A stretch of DNA of 10,215 bases from NCBI GenBank assembly GCA_937967325.1, contig CALBSQ010000020.1:1-10215 (forward strand). The letters are read 5' to 3'. The stretch comes from an uncultured Chloroflexota bacterium. GTDB lineage: Bacteria; Chloroflexota; UBA4733. Of the stretch, positions 1 to 6,341 are shown one piece after another. A model generated the notes under the pieces. It was not told where the DNA came from and made no database searches. It saw only the letters and a program-made list of their open reading frames with translations. A program made the position numbers and the translations under genes. Numbering within the stretch: position 1 is the first letter of the stretch; each line of letters starts with the position of its first letter.

Positions 1-109
1 AGGAGGGCTTCGGCTTCCTCGGCGACAGCGTGAGGCATCGTAGGCGGTCCTTCCTTCGAGCAGGCGCGTGGACACGAATACCATTGTTACCGCTGGCGAA
101 TGCCGGGAC

Positions 110-233
110 GGACCCTCACTCCGGCTTTCGGGCGCCCTCTGGGCGTTCTCCCCCGCAAGCGGGGGAAAGGCCCGTCTGGGATGCCCGGCTCCCCTCGCCC
201 GCCGAGCGGGAGAGGGGCCGGGGGTGAGGGTCC
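110..233. repeat. Complex palindromic intergenic repeat
   Basis: The two ends form an imperfect inverted repeat: GGACCCTCACTCC at 110-122 against GGGGTGAGGGTCC at 221-233, with 12 of 13 positions pairing. Inside are two further hairpins: CCCCCGC-AA-GCGGGGG at 150-165, and CCCCTC-G-CCCGC-CGA-GCGGG-A-GAGGGG at 191-217. The nested stems and the lack of a convincing reading frame argue for a non-coding structured repeat, not a gene. Elements of this CCCTCACCCC...GGGGTGAGGG style are common between genes in several high-GC bacteria, including Chloroflexota. It may act as a terminator for a gene to the left or be a REP/MITE-type element. Only one copy is seen in this window. Confidence 0.7.
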
Positions 234-366
234 GCCACCGGCCGCTGTTGCCAGACGCCCGCCAACCGACTCAACATTGCCGTGGGTATGCAGCGCATGC
301 AATCCGGCGGGTACGATATGCTCCCTGCAACTGACCGCGCCATTTCGTGGTCAATCGTCCTGGTTT

Positions 367-370
367 GGAG
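367..370 (+). promoter_or_regulatory. Ribosome binding site that sets the reductase start
   Basis: GGAG six bases before ATG 377. It favours this start over the upstream in-frame codon at 347. Confidence 0.55.
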
Positions 371-376
371 CGCCAC

Positions 377-1336
377 ATGCTATACGGAGCGATTCCGAAC
401 ATCAAGCTGCCCGTGTCCCGCCTTATCCTCGGCACTATGGCCTTCGCTCCGGAGCCCGCGGAGCGCCTGGAGCACTGGTACTCGCTGCTTGATAGTTTCA
501 CCGCCGCGGGGGGAAACACGCTCGACACCGCCCACGTCTACGGCGGCGGTCGCAGCGAGCGGACGATCGGCCTCTGGCTGCAGCGCCGTAACCGGCGCGA
601 CGACATCGTCGTCGTCGGCAAGGGAGCGCATCCCTCCTCCGCCGCCCCCCGCCGCGTGACGCCCGAGGCAATTAGCGCCGATCTCCGGGAGAGCCTGGAG
701 CGGCTGGGGGTGTCCTACATCGACCTCTACTTGCTCCACCGCGACGATCCTGCCGTCCCCGTCGGCCCCATTGTGGAGTGCCTGAACGAACACGCGGCCG
801 CCGGACGTATCCGCGCCTTCGGCGGCTCCAACTGGACCACCGAGCGCATCGAGCAGGCGAACGACTACGCTACGGCTCACGGCCTGCAAGGTTTCTCGGC
901 CGGCAGCCCGAACTTGAGCCTGGCCGTCCCCAAGGAGCCGATGTGGCCGGGCTGCGTGAGCGTCGACCACGCGGCCTATCGGTGGTATTGGGAGCGCCAA
1001 TTCCCGCTGCTGTCGTGGTCGTCGCAGGCGCGGGGGTTCTTTTCGGGCCGCTTCTCTCCCGATGCGCGCGACAACGCCGACATGGTGCGGGTGTACTACG
1101 ATGAGGGGAACTGGGAGCGGCTCAAGCGCGCTCAGGAGATGGCAGCCGAAAAGGGATGTACCACGACGCAGATCGCACTGGCGTGGCTGATCCGGCAGCC
1201 CCTGGCCGCCTATGCGCTGATCGGTCCGCTGGCGACCGACGAGCTACAAGACAGCCTGGGCGCCCTCAAGGTTGAGCTGTCGGCGGACGAGTACCACTGG
1301 CTGCGGGCAGAGGAGCGGGAGCTCTCGCAGAGCTAG
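377..1336 (+). CDS. Aldo/keto reductase
   Basis: A 319-residue NAD(P)H-dependent oxidoreductase of the aldo/keto reductase superfamily, cytoplasmic, which would interconvert a carbonyl and an alcohol; the substrate is unknown but a sugar or sugar derivative fits the context. The start is set at ATG 377 because GGAG at 367-370 lies six bases upstream and translation then begins directly with the family's N-terminal strand (IPNIKLPVSRLILGTMAF). The open frame extends back to 347, but those ten residues have no family character. The catalytic tetrad is complete: Asp50 and Tyr55 (NTLDTAHVYGGG), Lys82 (VVVGKGAH) and His121 (DLYLLHRDD). Later strands, including IRAFGGSNW and PLLSWSSQARGFFSGRF, follow the usual TIM-barrel order, and QIALAWLIRQP near the C-terminus is typical. 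It is transcribed alone and is convergent with the small gene at 1547-1885. Family assignment is firm; the specific reaction is not. Confidence 0.93.
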   Translation: MLYGAIPNIKLPVSRLILGTMAFAPEPAERLEHWYSLLDSFTAAGGNTLDTAHVYGGGRSERTIGLWLQRRNRRDDIVVVGKGAHPSSAAPRRVTPEAISADLRESLERLGVSYIDLYLLHRDDPAVPVGPIVECLNEHAAAGRIRAFGGSNWTTERIEQANDYATAHGLQGFSAGSPNLSLAVPKEPMWPGCVSVDHAAYRWYWERQFPLLSWSSQARGFFSGRFSPDARDNADMVRVYYDEGNWERLKRAQEMAAEKGCTTTQIALAWLIRQPLAAYALIGPLATDELQDSLGALKVELSADEYHWLRAEERELSQS

Positions 1337-1382
1337 TCCCGATACCGTGTGGAAAAAGCGCCGATGCTGGCGGCGGTGATAC

Positions 1383-1535
1383 CGGGGCGGCGACTGCGGT
1401 CTGCCGCCAGAGCACCCGACTGCGGTCGGGACAAAGTGGCAGGTTGTTCCCGGATACCGGACGCGTCCCGTCCGCCGGAGCCGTTCGCTGCACCGCAGTG
1501 CCGGACTCTGGCGGCAGACCGCAGTCGCCGCCCCG
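1383..1535. repeat. MITE-like element with perfect 30-bp inverted repeats
   Basis: Bases 1383-1412 are the exact reverse complement of 1506-1535 (30 of 30), separated by 93 bases. The loop contains a second perfect hairpin, CCCGAC-TGCG-GTCGGG at 1415-1430, and the 11-mer CGACTGCGGTC occurs twice (1391-1401 and 1417-1427). The element fills the gap between two convergent genes, so its RNA could act as a bidirectional terminator, but there is no T-tract as in a standard intrinsic terminator. Its size, perfect ends and lack of coding capacity suit a non-autonomous mobile element or a REP-type palindrome. A 13-bp core, GCGGTCTGCCGCC (1396-1408), recurs at 4546-4558 beside the truncated binding-protein gene. 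I see no clear target-site duplication. Confidence 0.8.
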
Positions 1536-1546
1536 ACCTTCCTTCC

Positions 1547-1885
1547 CTACACCGCGTCGCCTTGCGTCGTCTGGCTCGCCGTCGACAGATCGCCTTCCGC
1601 CTCGATTGCCTTGTCGGCGGGCGTCGCATGGATCTCCGCCCCAGACGTGTCTTGGTGAACGCCGATCGAGACCCGCATGCCATTCTCCAGCACCAACTCC
1701 GCGTGCGTATAGATCTTGTTCTCGAACACCTCCGAATCGTGGGTGCCCGGCGGGACGACGAAGGCGATGTGTCCGTCGACGACGTGGAACTCGACTTCCT
1801 CCATCGACTCCTGCTCGACCTCGAGACCTTCCTGGTTGGGGTTGCCCTCACCCACAAAGGCCTGCTTCAAATTGCGCCGCCGCAT
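1547..1885 (-). CDS. Small acidic protein of unknown function
   Basis: A 112-residue protein I do not recognise. The start at ATG 1885 is preferred over an in-frame GTG at 1909 because AGGAAGG lies about nine bases upstream and the extra N-terminal residues would be encoded by the ribosome binding site itself. The N-terminus is basic (MRRRNLKQAF), followed by an acidic stretch (residues about 18-32, QEGLEVEQESMEEVE). A beta-rich central part follows with alternating hydrophobic residues (VEFHVVDGHIAFVVPPGTH, and later AELVLENGMRVSIGVHQ). The tail from about residue 90 is polar and probably disordered. There is no signal peptide or membrane segment, so it is probably cytoplasmic. It lies downstream of the transporter genes on the same strand but has its own ribosome binding site and possibly its own promoter, so a link to sugar import is not implied. 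The convincing start and clear domain-like core support a real gene. Confidence 0.7.
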   Translation of the reverse strand: MRRRNLKQAFVGEGNPNQEGLEVEQESMEEVEFHVVDGHIAFVVPPGTHDSEVFENKIYTHAELVLENGMRVSIGVHQDTSGAEIHATPADKAIEAEGDLSTASQTTQGDAV

Positions 1886-1894
1886 CCGACCGTC

Positions 1895-1903
1895 CCTTCC
1901 TCC
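1895..1903 (-). promoter_or_regulatory. Ribosome binding site of the small acidic protein
   Basis: On the minus strand this reads GGAGGAAGG, nine bases before ATG 1885. It is one of the strongest Shine-Dalgarno matches in the window and decides the start. Confidence 0.65.
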
Positions 1904-1921
1904 GCGCACGCCAACACGCTC

Positions 1922-1927
1922 GTTATA
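1922..1927 (-). promoter_or_regulatory. Possible -10 box for the small acidic protein
   Basis: The minus strand reads TATAAC here, five of six to the TATAAT consensus, in an otherwise GC-rich setting. It would place transcription start about 30 bases before ATG 1885, leaving room for the ribosome binding site. The -35 position at 17-bp spacing (ACTCAT) is a poor match, so this is only a suggestion. Confidence 0.3.
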
Positions 1928-2006
1928 CCCGAAGCAGCAAGCTGATGAGTAGGCACAGCCAGGCCCGCGACGGATCTGCTTCGGAAAGGAGCATCAGCCG
2001 CGCTGG

Positions 2007-2900
2007 TCAGGCGCGAATGCCGGTGAAGGTGATCCCTTCGATGAAGGTGCGCTGAGCCAGGAAAAAGATGATGATCATCGGCGCGATGACGATCAGGCTG
2101 GCCGCCATGAGCGGCGACCATTGCGTCTGGTGCTGGCTCTGGAAGCTGTAGAGGCCGATCGACAGGGTGTACGTCTCCGGCCGGTTCAGAAAGATGAGTG
2201 GACCAAAAAAGTCGGTCCAGCTACTCTGGAACTGGAAGAGCACGACCACCGCCAGCGCCGGCTTCGAGAGCGGCACCATGATTCTGGACAGAATGCCGAG
2301 ATGGCTGGCGCCATCCATCACCGCCGCGTCCATGAGATCCTGTGGCTGCTGGAGGAAGAACTGGCGCAGCAAGAAGATGAAGAAGGCCGAGCCGAAGAAG
2401 TTGGGCACGATCAGGGGCAAGAACGTTCCGATCCAATGCATCTTGGCAAACAAGATGTAGATGGGAATCAGCGTCACATAGTTCGGGATCATGAGCGTTG
2501 CCAGCACCAGCACGAAAAGCAGGTCACGTCCCGGCCAGCGCACGCGAGAGAAACCATAGGCGACCAACACCGAGCTCACGAGCGTCCCTATCACTGAGGG
2601 CACCGTGATCGTCATGGTGTTCTTCAGGTACAGGAAAAACGGGAAGAAGGTAAACGACAAGGGGTAATTGTCCCACAGCATCTGGTGTGGCCACCAGATC
2701 GGCGGGACGGTGAACACCTCACTCTCCGGCTTCAGCGAGGTGGAGATCATCCAGAACAGGGGAAACACGAAGGCGACTGAGGAGGCCAGGACGACCAGGA
2801 ACACGATGGTCTTGCCGAGTAAGCTGAGCGGTCGTTTCGCGACGCGACGCGCCACCGTCGCTTGCGCGGGTCGTGGCGCGCTCACTGCCACTTCGGCCAT
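2007..2900 (-). CDS. Sugar ABC transporter permease, MalG type (CUT1)
   Basis: A 297-residue inner-membrane permease, one half of the heterodimeric channel of a carbohydrate-uptake (CUT1) ABC importer. A short polar N-terminus leads into about six membrane segments near residues 31-52, 95-117, 126-149, 159-180, 212-236 and 263-283. The cytoplasmic EAA loop that docks the ATPase is clear at about 191-214 (DAAVMDGAS, then G and PLSKP). The first periplasmic loop has the usual MalG-like features (MISTSLKP, then NYPLSF), and the C-terminus (AQRTFIEGITFTGIRA) resembles the family's FxxGlt.GavK ending. Minus-strand GAGAGGG about five bases before the start supports ATG 2900. It is the last transporter gene, 106 bases after the MalF-type gene, with a hairpin-rich gap between. 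Length and motifs are normal, so it appears intact. The substrate cannot be read from the permease. Confidence 0.95.
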   Translation of the reverse strand: MAEVAVSAPRPAQATVARRVAKRPLSLLGKTIVFLVVLASSVAFVFPLFWMISTSLKPESEVFTVPPIWWPHQMLWDNYPLSFTFFPFFLYLKNTMTITVPSVIGTLVSSVLVAYGFSRVRWPGRDLLFVLVLATLMIPNYVTLIPIYILFAKMHWIGTFLPLIVPNFFGSAFFIFLLRQFFLQQPQDLMDAAVMDGASHLGILSRIMVPLSKPALAVVVLFQFQSSWTDFFGPLIFLNRPETYTLSIGLYSFQSQHQTQWSPLMAASLIVIAPMIIIFFLAQRTFIEGITFTGIRA

Positions 2901-2917
2901 AGTTGTCCCTCTCTACT

Positions 2918-3005
2918 GCCCGATCAGGAGACGGGGAGGGGCTACGAGCCCTTCCTTTCCCGTCTCCAGGCGGCTGGTCCCCAGCACAGCGCTACGTGAT
3001 CGGGC
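2918..3005. repeat. Stem-loop region between the two permease genes
   Basis: GGAGACGGG at 2927-2935 pairs with CCCGTCTCC at 2959-2967, and inside it GGGCT (2939-2943) pairs with AGCCC (2947-2951) around a three-base loop. An outer pair, GCCCGATCA at 2918-2926 with TGATCGGGC at 2997-3005, could enclose the whole. It starts one base after the MalF-type stop codon and lies within the operon. A plausible role is mRNA stabilisation or partial attenuation that sets the ratio of the two permeases. No T-tract is seen, so a full terminator is unlikely. Confidence 0.5.
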
Positions 3006-3006
3006 G

Positions 3007-3885
3007 CTACGAGTAATGCACGACGTTTCTCGACAGGCGAAGGGAGAGCAAGGTGAGCAAGAAGATGGCAAAGAACATCAGCCAGGCCATGGCCGAAGCA
3101 TAGCCCATCTTGTAGTAAACGAAGGCGTTGTTGAAGAGGTGGATGGAGTACATCAGTGTCGCGTTCAGCGGACCGCCGCCCGTCATAATAAACGGGGTGG
3201 TGAAGACCTGGACCGCGCCGATCATCCCCAGGATAAAGTTGAACAGGATCACCGGAGACACCATCGGGAGGGTCACGTGCAATGCCGAGCGTAACGGCCC
3301 GGCGCCGTCCAGCGACGCCGCCTCGTAGAGCACCTGAGGAACGTCCTGCAACCCAGCAAGGAAGATGATCACCGCGGCCCCGATGCCCCAGACACTCAAG
3401 AGGATCAACGCCGGCATGGCCCAGTCGGGACTGCTCAACCAGGGGATGGGCGAGATGTGGAAGAGCCCCAGCGCCTCATTGATAATGCCGCCATCCGTGT
3501 TGAACAGCATGATCCAGAGGATCGCCGAGGCCACGGTCGGCACCACCGTCGGCAGATAGAAGGCAGTCCGAAAGAAGCTCCTGCCGGCGATCTTGACGTT
3601 CAACAGGAGCGCGAAGAACAGCGCCACGACGAGATCCAGCGGCACGCTGACGACCATGTAGTAGGCCGTGTTCCTTATAGCGGTCCAGAACAGATCGTCC
3701 TGGAAGAACAGCGTGCGAAAGTTATCCAGCCCGATCCAGACCGGCGTTCCGATCAGGTGGAAGGAGGTGAAGCTGTAGTACAGCGAGGCCACTACCGGGT
3801 AGGCAGTGAACCACAAGAAGCCGATGATCCAGGGCGATACAAAGCCCAGCCCGATGAACAACTCGCGCTGCTGCCGGCGTGACAT
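3007..3885 (-). CDS. Sugar ABC transporter permease, MalF type (CUT1)
   Basis: A 292-residue inner-membrane permease and heterodimer partner of the MalG-type protein encoded downstream. It has the short form usual for CUT1 MalF/UgpA-type subunits, without the large periplasmic insertion of enteric MalF. The first segment (about 12-33) is followed by the family's typical YYSFTSF and IGLDNFRTLF stretches. Further membrane segments lie near 73-97, 109-128, 156-178, 209-230 and 262-282. The ATPase-docking EAA loop is at about 187-211 (YEAASLDGAG, then LPMVSP), and FIMTGGGPLNAT at about 232-243 is a strong family signature. ATG 3885 is 15 bases after the stop of the binding-protein remnant, with GAAGG about ten bases upstream. 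The gene looks intact although its normal first partner, the binding protein, is truncated. No ATPase gene is nearby, which is common for CUT1 systems that share a distant MsmK/UgpC-type ATPase. Confidence 0.95.
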   Translation of the reverse strand: MSRRQQRELFIGLGFVSPWIIGFLWFTAYPVVASLYYSFTSFHLIGTPVWIGLDNFRTLFFQDDLFWTAIRNTAYYMVVSVPLDLVVALFFALLLNVKIAGRSFFRTAFYLPTVVPTVASAILWIMLFNTDGGIINEALGLFHISPIPWLSSPDWAMPALILLSVWGIGAAVIIFLAGLQDVPQVLYEAASLDGAGPLRSALHVTLPMVSPVILFNFILGMIGAVQVFTTPFIMTGGGPLNATLMYSIHLFNNAFVYYKMGYASAMAWLMFFAIFLLTLLSLRLSRNVVHYS

Positions 3886-3900
3886 GTGCGGCGCGCCTTC

Positions 3901-4608
3901 CTAGCTCGTCTTGTGTGAGCTCAGGTACTGTTGGAGCTGCCCCTGCACCTTCTGGTCGAGCTGGGTGAGGGCGTCCTTCGGGCTGGCCTTCTTGTAGATC
4001 ACCTGCTGCGTTGCCTGCGTGAGCTGATCGTTGAAGTAGTCCACTACGGGCGAGATCACCGGCGGGAACATCTTATTCTCTTTGAGCAGGTCGATCCACT
4101 TCGTCATCAACGGCACTTGCTTGATGAAGTCCGGCGAGGTCGCGACGGAGATCACCGGTGGCACGTTGTTCTCTTCGACGTTCCACTGCAGGACGGCCTC
4201 CGGCCCGGCCATCCACTTGATGAAGTTGACCGACTGGGGAACGTGCGTTGCCCCCTTGGGAATGACGAAGAGGTTGCCGCCGCCGGTGAGGCCGGTGCCG
4301 TACGGCACGCCGGTCGCGGTCGGAGGGTAGGCCACGCCGTACTTCAGGTTCGGGGCATTGTCGGGCATGGTGATAGGGATATACTCGCCCATCCCCTCCA
4401 TGGCCATCTGGCTAGCATAGAAGGGCGTCTGGTTACCGGTGAACAGCTTGGTGAACGACGTGACCTTGTCCGGCCCGCCGAGCAGGTCGGAATACTTGAG
4501 GTACCACTCCATCCGGTGTTGGTCGTCCACTAGACGGGGGATACCGCGGTCTGCCGCCCCGGTTCCCCGCCAACCTGACGAAAAGACCCTAAGCCATCTC
4601 TGTGCCAT
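3901..4608 (-). pseudogene. Sugar ABC transporter substrate-binding protein, 5'-truncated
   Basis: The open frame gives 235 residues, and from about residue 27 (base 4530) onward it matches the C-terminal half of family 1 extracellular sugar-binding proteins. MEWYLKYSDLL, the FTKLFTGNQTPFYASQMAM region, LTGGGNLFVIPKGA, VNFIKWMAGPEA, and SPKDALTQLDQKVQGQL near the end are all in the expected order. Intact members are usually about 420-450 residues with a lipoprotein or Sec signal. Here the signal, the lipid-attachment Cys and roughly the first 200 residues are absent. The first 26 residues of the frame (Arg/Gly-rich) have no family character and are read from repeat-like DNA at about 4532-4608. 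The ATG at 4608 has a G-rich run only two bases away, too close for good initiation. A product would not be exported and would lack one lobe of the binding cleft, so I call it a pseudogene. An assembly chimera cannot be excluded. Confidence 0.85.
4532..4575. repeat. Repeat fragment at the binding-protein break
   Basis: This stretch marks where homology to the binding protein stops. It carries GCGGTCTGCCGCC (4546-4558), identical to 1396-1408 in the left arm of the 30-bp inverted repeat, preceded by GATACCG (4540-4546). GATACCG also occurs at 1341-1347, 1378-1384 and 1453-1459 in or beside that element. It may be a partial copy or a relic of the same repeat family. The match is short and could be chance in GC-rich DNA. 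Confidence 0.4.
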
Positions 4609-4620
4609 ACTCCCCCGTTG

Positions 4621-4625
4621 GGAGG
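4621..4625 (+). promoter_or_regulatory. Ribosome binding site that sets the deacetylase start
   Basis: GGAGG eight bases before ATG 4634 is a near-ideal Shine-Dalgarno site. It shows that the true start is 4634 and not the in-frame ATG at 4439, which lies inside the opposite-strand binding-protein remnant. Confidence 0.8.
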
Positions 4626-4633
4626 AACAGCAG

Positions 4634-6331
4634 ATGAGTCTGCTGATCTATTTGGAGCCGCGCGACGGCCTGGCTGCCGCTCGCGAGGGCCGCGACTGGT
4701 TCGTGCCCTACGTCTGCGAGCTGCTGGCCCACGCCGGCGTCACCTTCGACATCACCGACCGCGCCGGCCTGCCGGCTTCGCTCCGGTCGCATCGCCTGCT
4801 GGTGCTGCCCTACGACGCGCCGCTGGACAACGATGCCCGCAACGCCGTTGCCGAGTTCGCGCGCCAGGGCGCTGTGTTAGGCATTGCGGGGACCAGCGGC
4901 CTGGACGACCTGTACGGCGTCAGCGCTACCGGGTCGCTAGGCGAGGGCTACGGGCATGTGCTATGGGAGCACGCAATTACGCGCGGCGTCACCAGCTCGC
5001 TGCACTGCTGGGGTGGCGCGGCCGTGACCGCGTCGAGCGGCGCGAGCGTGTTGCTCCACTGGGAAGACGCGAGCAGCGGACAGACATCGCCGCTGCTTTG
5101 TCGCGCGCGACGCGCGGCCTTGATCGCCGTGGACCTGCCCGGGACGGTCGTCCGCATCCAGCAGGGCAGTCCCGTCCGGCAGGACGGTGCGCCCGCTCCC
5201 GACGGTACGGCCGCCATCGACGACGGCATCCTCAAGACGGACGACGGCATGGCGCTGGACTGGCAGCGCGACCGCGCCGACGTGGCGGGTCACCCCTGCT
5301 TTCTGGAGCCGGTTGCCGACGACTGGCGCGACCTGCTGCTGCGCACCGTCTTTTCCCTCTGTCAGGAGATCGGCGAGCCCTTGCCGTTGCTCTGGTACTG
5401 GCCGGACGGCCTGCCGGCGGTGGCGCTGCTCTCCCACGATACCGACGGCAACGTCGAGGCCCTGGCTTGGCAGGAGCTGGAGGCGGTCGAGCGCAGCGGG
5501 ATCAAGTCGAGCTGGTGCTTCATCCGCTACCCGGAAACCTACCCCCAGCGCTTCTTCGACACCGTCGTGGAGCACGGTCACGAGGCCTGCCTGCACTACG
5601 ACGCCCACTCCCAGAGCTACCCCGACAGCACCTTCTCGGAGGCATCCTTCGTCGAGCAGCTCCGCTGGCTGCGCGGCGTGCTGCCTCTGGACAAGATCAC
5701 GTCCAACAAGAACCACTACCTGCGCTGGGAGGGCTGGACGGAGGCATGGCGCTGGATGGAGAAAGAGGGCATCACCGTCGACCAATGCAAAGGTCCCAGC
5801 AAGCGCGGCAACTGCGGCTTCCTGTTCGGCGGCTCCCACCCCTGGTTCCCCATCGAGAATGCCGCTCACGACTCGCGCGTGCTGGACGTACTGGAGATCA
5901 ACCTGTTCGCCCAGGATCTCATCGTCGCCGCGCCGCCGGAGCTGGCCGAGCCGCTCATCCTGCGCACCCGCGACCGCGGCGGCATCGCCCACTTCCTGTT
6001 CCACCCCGGCCACGTCGCCAAGCCCGGCGTTGCGGACGCCATGGCCCACGCCATCAGCTTCGCCCACGGTCAGGGCATGCAATGGTGGACGAGCGACCGC
6101 ATCGGCCGCTGGGAGCGCGCCCGGCGGGGCACGCGACTGTCCGTGCGCGACGGAACCTTGCACGCGGAGAGCGCGTCCACGATCTACGGCGCGACCGTGC
6201 TGGTTCTCGACGTAGAGGGTTCGCTGGCCGGCGACACGAGCAAGCGAGGGGACGGCTGGCAGCGCATCGAGCGCTGGGGCTTCCCCTTCTGGCAGCGTGT
6301 CGCAGACGTGCCGGCCGAGCTAGCGTGGTAG
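4634..6331 (+). CDS. NodB/CE4-like polysaccharide deacetylase domain protein
   Basis: A 565-residue protein without a signal peptide, so probably cytoplasmic. The N-terminal part (about 1-190) looks like a glutamine-amidotransferase-like Rossmann domain (RLLVLPYDAPLDNDARNAVA, then a strand with VLGIAGTSG), as found joined to many glycan-active enzymes. The central part (about 255-475) resembles the NodB/CE4 metal-dependent deacetylase fold. SHDTDGN (His268, Asp269, Asp271) stands where the Asp-Asp motif lies. HGHEACLHYDAH (His314, His316, His321, His325) fits the metal-binding His motif, and FHPGHV (His457) resembles the late His-Pro motif. The C-terminal 85 residues appear beta-rich. Metal ligands are therefore plausible, but the assignment is remote and the substrate unknown: an N- or O-acyl group on an imported glycan is likely. 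It opens a three-gene operon, ten bases ahead of the next start, and is divergent from the importer. Start ATG 4634 is set by GGAGG at 4621. Confidence 0.75.
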   Translation: MSLLIYLEPRDGLAAAREGRDWFVPYVCELLAHAGVTFDITDRAGLPASLRSHRLLVLPYDAPLDNDARNAVAEFARQGAVLGIAGTSGLDDLYGVSATGSLGEGYGHVLWEHAITRGVTSSLHCWGGAAVTASSGASVLLHWEDASSGQTSPLLCRARRAALIAVDLPGTVVRIQQGSPVRQDGAPAPDGTAAIDDGILKTDDGMALDWQRDRADVAGHPCFLEPVADDWRDLLLRTVFSLCQEIGEPLPLLWYWPDGLPAVALLSHDTDGNVEALAWQELEAVERSGIKSSWCFIRYPETYPQRFFDTVVEHGHEACLHYDAHSQSYPDSTFSEASFVEQLRWLRGVLPLDKITSNKNHYLRWEGWTEAWRWMEKEGITVDQCKGPSKRGNCGFLFGGSHPWFPIENAAHDSRVLDVLEINLFAQDLIVAAPPELAEPLILRTRDRGGIAHFLFHPGHVAKPGVADAMAHAISFAHGQGMQWWTSDRIGRWERARRGTRLSVRDGTLHAESASTIYGATVLVLDVEGSLAGDTSKRGDGWQRIERWGFPFWQRVADVPAELAW

Positions 6332-6341
6332 GGGCCGCGTC

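Larger units (their letters stand above)
1..376. other. Region without a supportable gene
   Basis: Several open frames cross this stretch on both strands, but they overlap each other, are rich in Arg and Pro, and run through the palindromic repeat at 110-233, so I regard none as real. A frame-1 stop (TGA at 31-33) could end a gene that enters from the left, but the ten codons before it (Arg/Ala/Ser-rich) are too few to judge. I see no convincing promoter for the aldo/keto reductase: a TTGCCG at 277-282 has no acceptable -10 box at normal spacing. Confidence 0.5.

Noticed and set aside
1..33. Possible 3' end of an upstream gene ending at TGA 31-33
   Set aside because: Only ten codons are visible and the composition is uninformative; neighbouring frames are equally open.
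1349..1945. Long plus-strand open frames and a 174-codon minus-strand frame across the inverted repeat and the small gene
   Set aside because: They are Arg/Pro/Ser-rich, cross the 30-bp inverted repeat and lack ribosome binding sites. They are shadows of the 112-residue gene in GC-rich DNA.
1929..1984. Inverted repeat CCGAAGCAG / CTGCTTCGG as a terminator for the importer operon
   Set aside because: The nine-base arms are 38 bases apart with no T-tract, so a standard intrinsic terminator is not supported. It may be chance.
4574..4611. Possible promoter for the divergent deacetylase operon (CTGACG as -35, CATACT as -10)
   Set aside because: The spacing is about 25 bases, far from 17, and both boxes match the consensus weakly.
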